Assembly (NCBI GenBank): GCA_944325235.1 | Contig: CALUZE010000084.1 | Coordinates: 1-6,062, forward strand | DNA length: 6,062 nt | Direction of reading: 5' to 3' | DNA from: an uncultured Elusimicrobiales bacterium | GTDB taxonomy: Bacteria > Elusimicrobiota > Elusimicrobia > Elusimicrobiales > Elusimicrobiaceae | Part shown: positions 4,949 through 6,062 of the stretch, one piece after another | How positions within the stretch are numbered: the stretch's first letter is position 1 | Layout of the letters: each line of letters opens with the position of its first letter | Notes under the pieces: generated by a model | What the model saw: only the letters and a program-made list of their open reading frames with translations | Told to the model about the DNA's origin: nothing | Database searches by the model: none | Program-made: the position numbers and the translations under genes

Positions 4949-6062
4949 ATGAATAAAGTGGTTTTAATTATTAGAGACGGCTGGGGAAACGCCAAACCCG
5001 GCCCGCACAATGCGGTGAGCAACGCCAAAACGCCGAATATGGACAAATATCTGGCCGAATATCCGCATACCCAAATTGAAGCCTCCGGCGAACAAGTGGG
5101 CTTGCCTGCCGGCTATATGGGCTCTTCCGAAGTGGGGCACCTGAATATGGGCGCGGGCCGAATCGTCATCCAGGAACTTAAACGCTTAAAAGACACCATT
5201 GAAGACGGCTCTTTGTTCAAATCCGCCGCGTTTTCGGCCTGCATTGACAACTGCCTGAAAAACCACAAACCCTTGCACGTGATGGGCCTTGTGCAGGACG
5301 AAGGCGTCCACGCGCACCAGGACCATCTGTTTGCGATTTTGAAATACGCCGCCGAAAAAGGCATCAAAGACGTGTACGTGCACTTCTTTGCCGACGGCCG
5401 CGACACGCCTCCGCAGAGCGCGGTGGGCTTTATCCGCACGCTGGAAGAAAAAATGAAAGAATACGGCGTGGGTAAAATCGCCACCATCCAGGGCCGCTAC
5501 TACGCCATGGACCGCGGCGAAGATTGGAGCCTGACCGACAAAGCCTACAACTTGATCGTCCGCGCCGAAGGCTTGCACGGCACCACGGCCGAAGAAGTCG
5601 TGCTGACCGATTACAAAACGATGAAGACGCCGGACGGCGGCCCGATGGTGGATGAATACATCCCGCCGACCGTGCTGGGCGATTACAAAGGAATGGAACC
5701 CGGTTCCAGCGTGATTTTGTTCAACTTCCGCCAGGACCGCGCCATCCAAATCACCCGCGCGTTTATTGACGACAACTACCCGGGCAAAAACCGCGGGCCC
5801 CGCGTGCCCTGCGTGTATTGCGGGCTGACCAAATACTACGACGCCTTCCCCTACAATGCCCTGCCTTCTATGACGGACGGCGGCGGTATGAACAATTTGC
5901 TGGGCGAAGTGATTTCCAAAGCCGGCCTCAAACAGCTGCGCTTGGCGGAAACCCAAAAGTTCAAACACGTCACTTCGTTCTTCAACGGCAAACTGATTAA
6001 ACCCTACCCCGGCGAAGACCGCATTGAAATCAAAGGCCGCTTTGACACGGCCACCTTTGCGG
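4949..6062 (+). CDS. gpmI: 2,3-bisphosphoglycerate-independent phosphoglycerate mutase (5' part)
   Basis: The frame is open from the ATG at 4949 to the window edge, giving 371 residues of an enzyme usually about 510-550 long. It interconverts 3- and 2-phosphoglycerate in glycolysis and gluconeogenesis through a phosphoserine, using two Mn2+ or similar ions. The N-terminal RDGWG (9-13) holds a metal-binding Asp10. MGSSEVGHLNMGAGR (57-71) holds the catalytic Ser60. Substrate-binding features are DEGVHAHQDH (117-126) with His121, DGRDTPP (149-155), GRYYAMDR (182-189) and FNFRQDRAIQ (258-267). AETQKFKHVTSFFNG (333-347) is the return to the phosphatase domain. Several positions differ from the commonest sequence: Ser for Asn before the catalytic Ser, QDEGVHAH for SDGGVHSH, and GRFDTATFA instead of the usual PKVATYD-type segment. 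It therefore belongs to a divergent branch of the family. Tyr codons are mostly TAC (14 of 18), which suggests good expression. The gene follows the exonuclease by 12 bases and is cut by the window end, not by a mutation. Confidence 0.95.
   Translation, partial: MNKVVLIIRDGWGNAKPGPHNAVSNAKTPNMDKYLAEYPHTQIEASGEQVGLPAGYMGSSEVGHLNMGAGRIVIQELKRLKDTIEDGSLFKSAAFSACIDNCLKNHKPLHVMGLVQDEGVHAHQDHLFAILKYAAEKGIKDVYVHFFADGRDTPPQSAVGFIRTLEEKMKEYGVGKIATIQGRYYAMDRGEDWSLTDKAYNLIVRAEGLHGTTAEEVVLTDYKTMKTPDGGPMVDEYIPPTVLGDYKGMEPGSSVILFNFRQDRAIQITRAFIDDNYPGKNRGPRVPCVYCGLTKYYDAFPYNALPSMTDGGGMNNLLGEVISKAGLKQLRLAETQKFKHVTSFFNGKLIKPYPGEDRIEIKGRFDTATFA

Noticed and set aside
5186..5968. Long minus-strand open frame (260 codons) opposite gpmI
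   Set aside because: It is antisense to a clearly conserved enzyme. The His/Val/Phe-rich translation is an artefact of the codon bias of the plus strand.

Overview
This window looks like a piece of bacterial chromosome of roughly 50% GC. It is densely coded, with short intergenic gaps, ATG starts and intrinsic terminators. Nothing in it fixes the species. The general flavour (an etfA tail, a divergent independent phosphoglycerate mutase, many poorly known membrane and exported proteins, A-rich leaders) would fit a gut Elusimicrobiota or a similar little-studied Gram-negative anaerobe. That is a low-confidence guess. I see no transposase, integrase, CRISPR array, tRNA or rRNA.

Layout. Bases 1-150 are the C-terminal end of an electron transfer flavoprotein alpha subunit (etfA), closed by a textbook intrinsic terminator (168-201). 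A short leader holding a GGGCC hairpin (204-222) precedes a monocistronic exported protein (267-1394). This protein carries the GExH...E...RD...H-x3-GH pattern of the ChaN/EreA/Tiki-like superfamily. A shared bidirectional terminator (1436-1463) separates it from a convergent small gene on the minus strand (1480-1743), which encodes an 87-residue, highly charged protein of unknown function. The 176-base gap 1744-1919 lies between this small gene and the divergent plus-strand operon. It contains a 15-bp palindrome touching the small gene's start codon, a cluster of GGGCC-rich inverted repeats, and a probable AT-rich promoter.

From 1920 to the end, four plus-strand genes are packed with a 4-base overlap and gaps of 3 and 12 bases, so they probably form one operon. 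They encode a membrane sensor histidine kinase with a Cache-like periplasmic domain, a polytopic membrane protein with a DUF3307-like N-terminus, a DnaQ-like DEDDh 3'-5' exonuclease, and the first 371 residues of 2,3-bisphosphoglycerate-independent phosphoglycerate mutase (gpmI), which runs off the window. No response regulator is encoded next to the kinase.

How they work together. The kinase and the DUF3307-like protein are translationally coupled and both lie in the membrane, so a shared sensory task is plausible but unproven. The exonuclease and the glycolytic mutase look like housekeeping genes carried on the same transcript. gpmI has its own strong ribosome binding site and a codon choice richer in C-ending codons, which fits higher expression. 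I do not see a clear new multi-gene system. The best leads are the exported ChaN-like protein, the kinase/DUF3307 pair, and the GGGCC repeat cluster.
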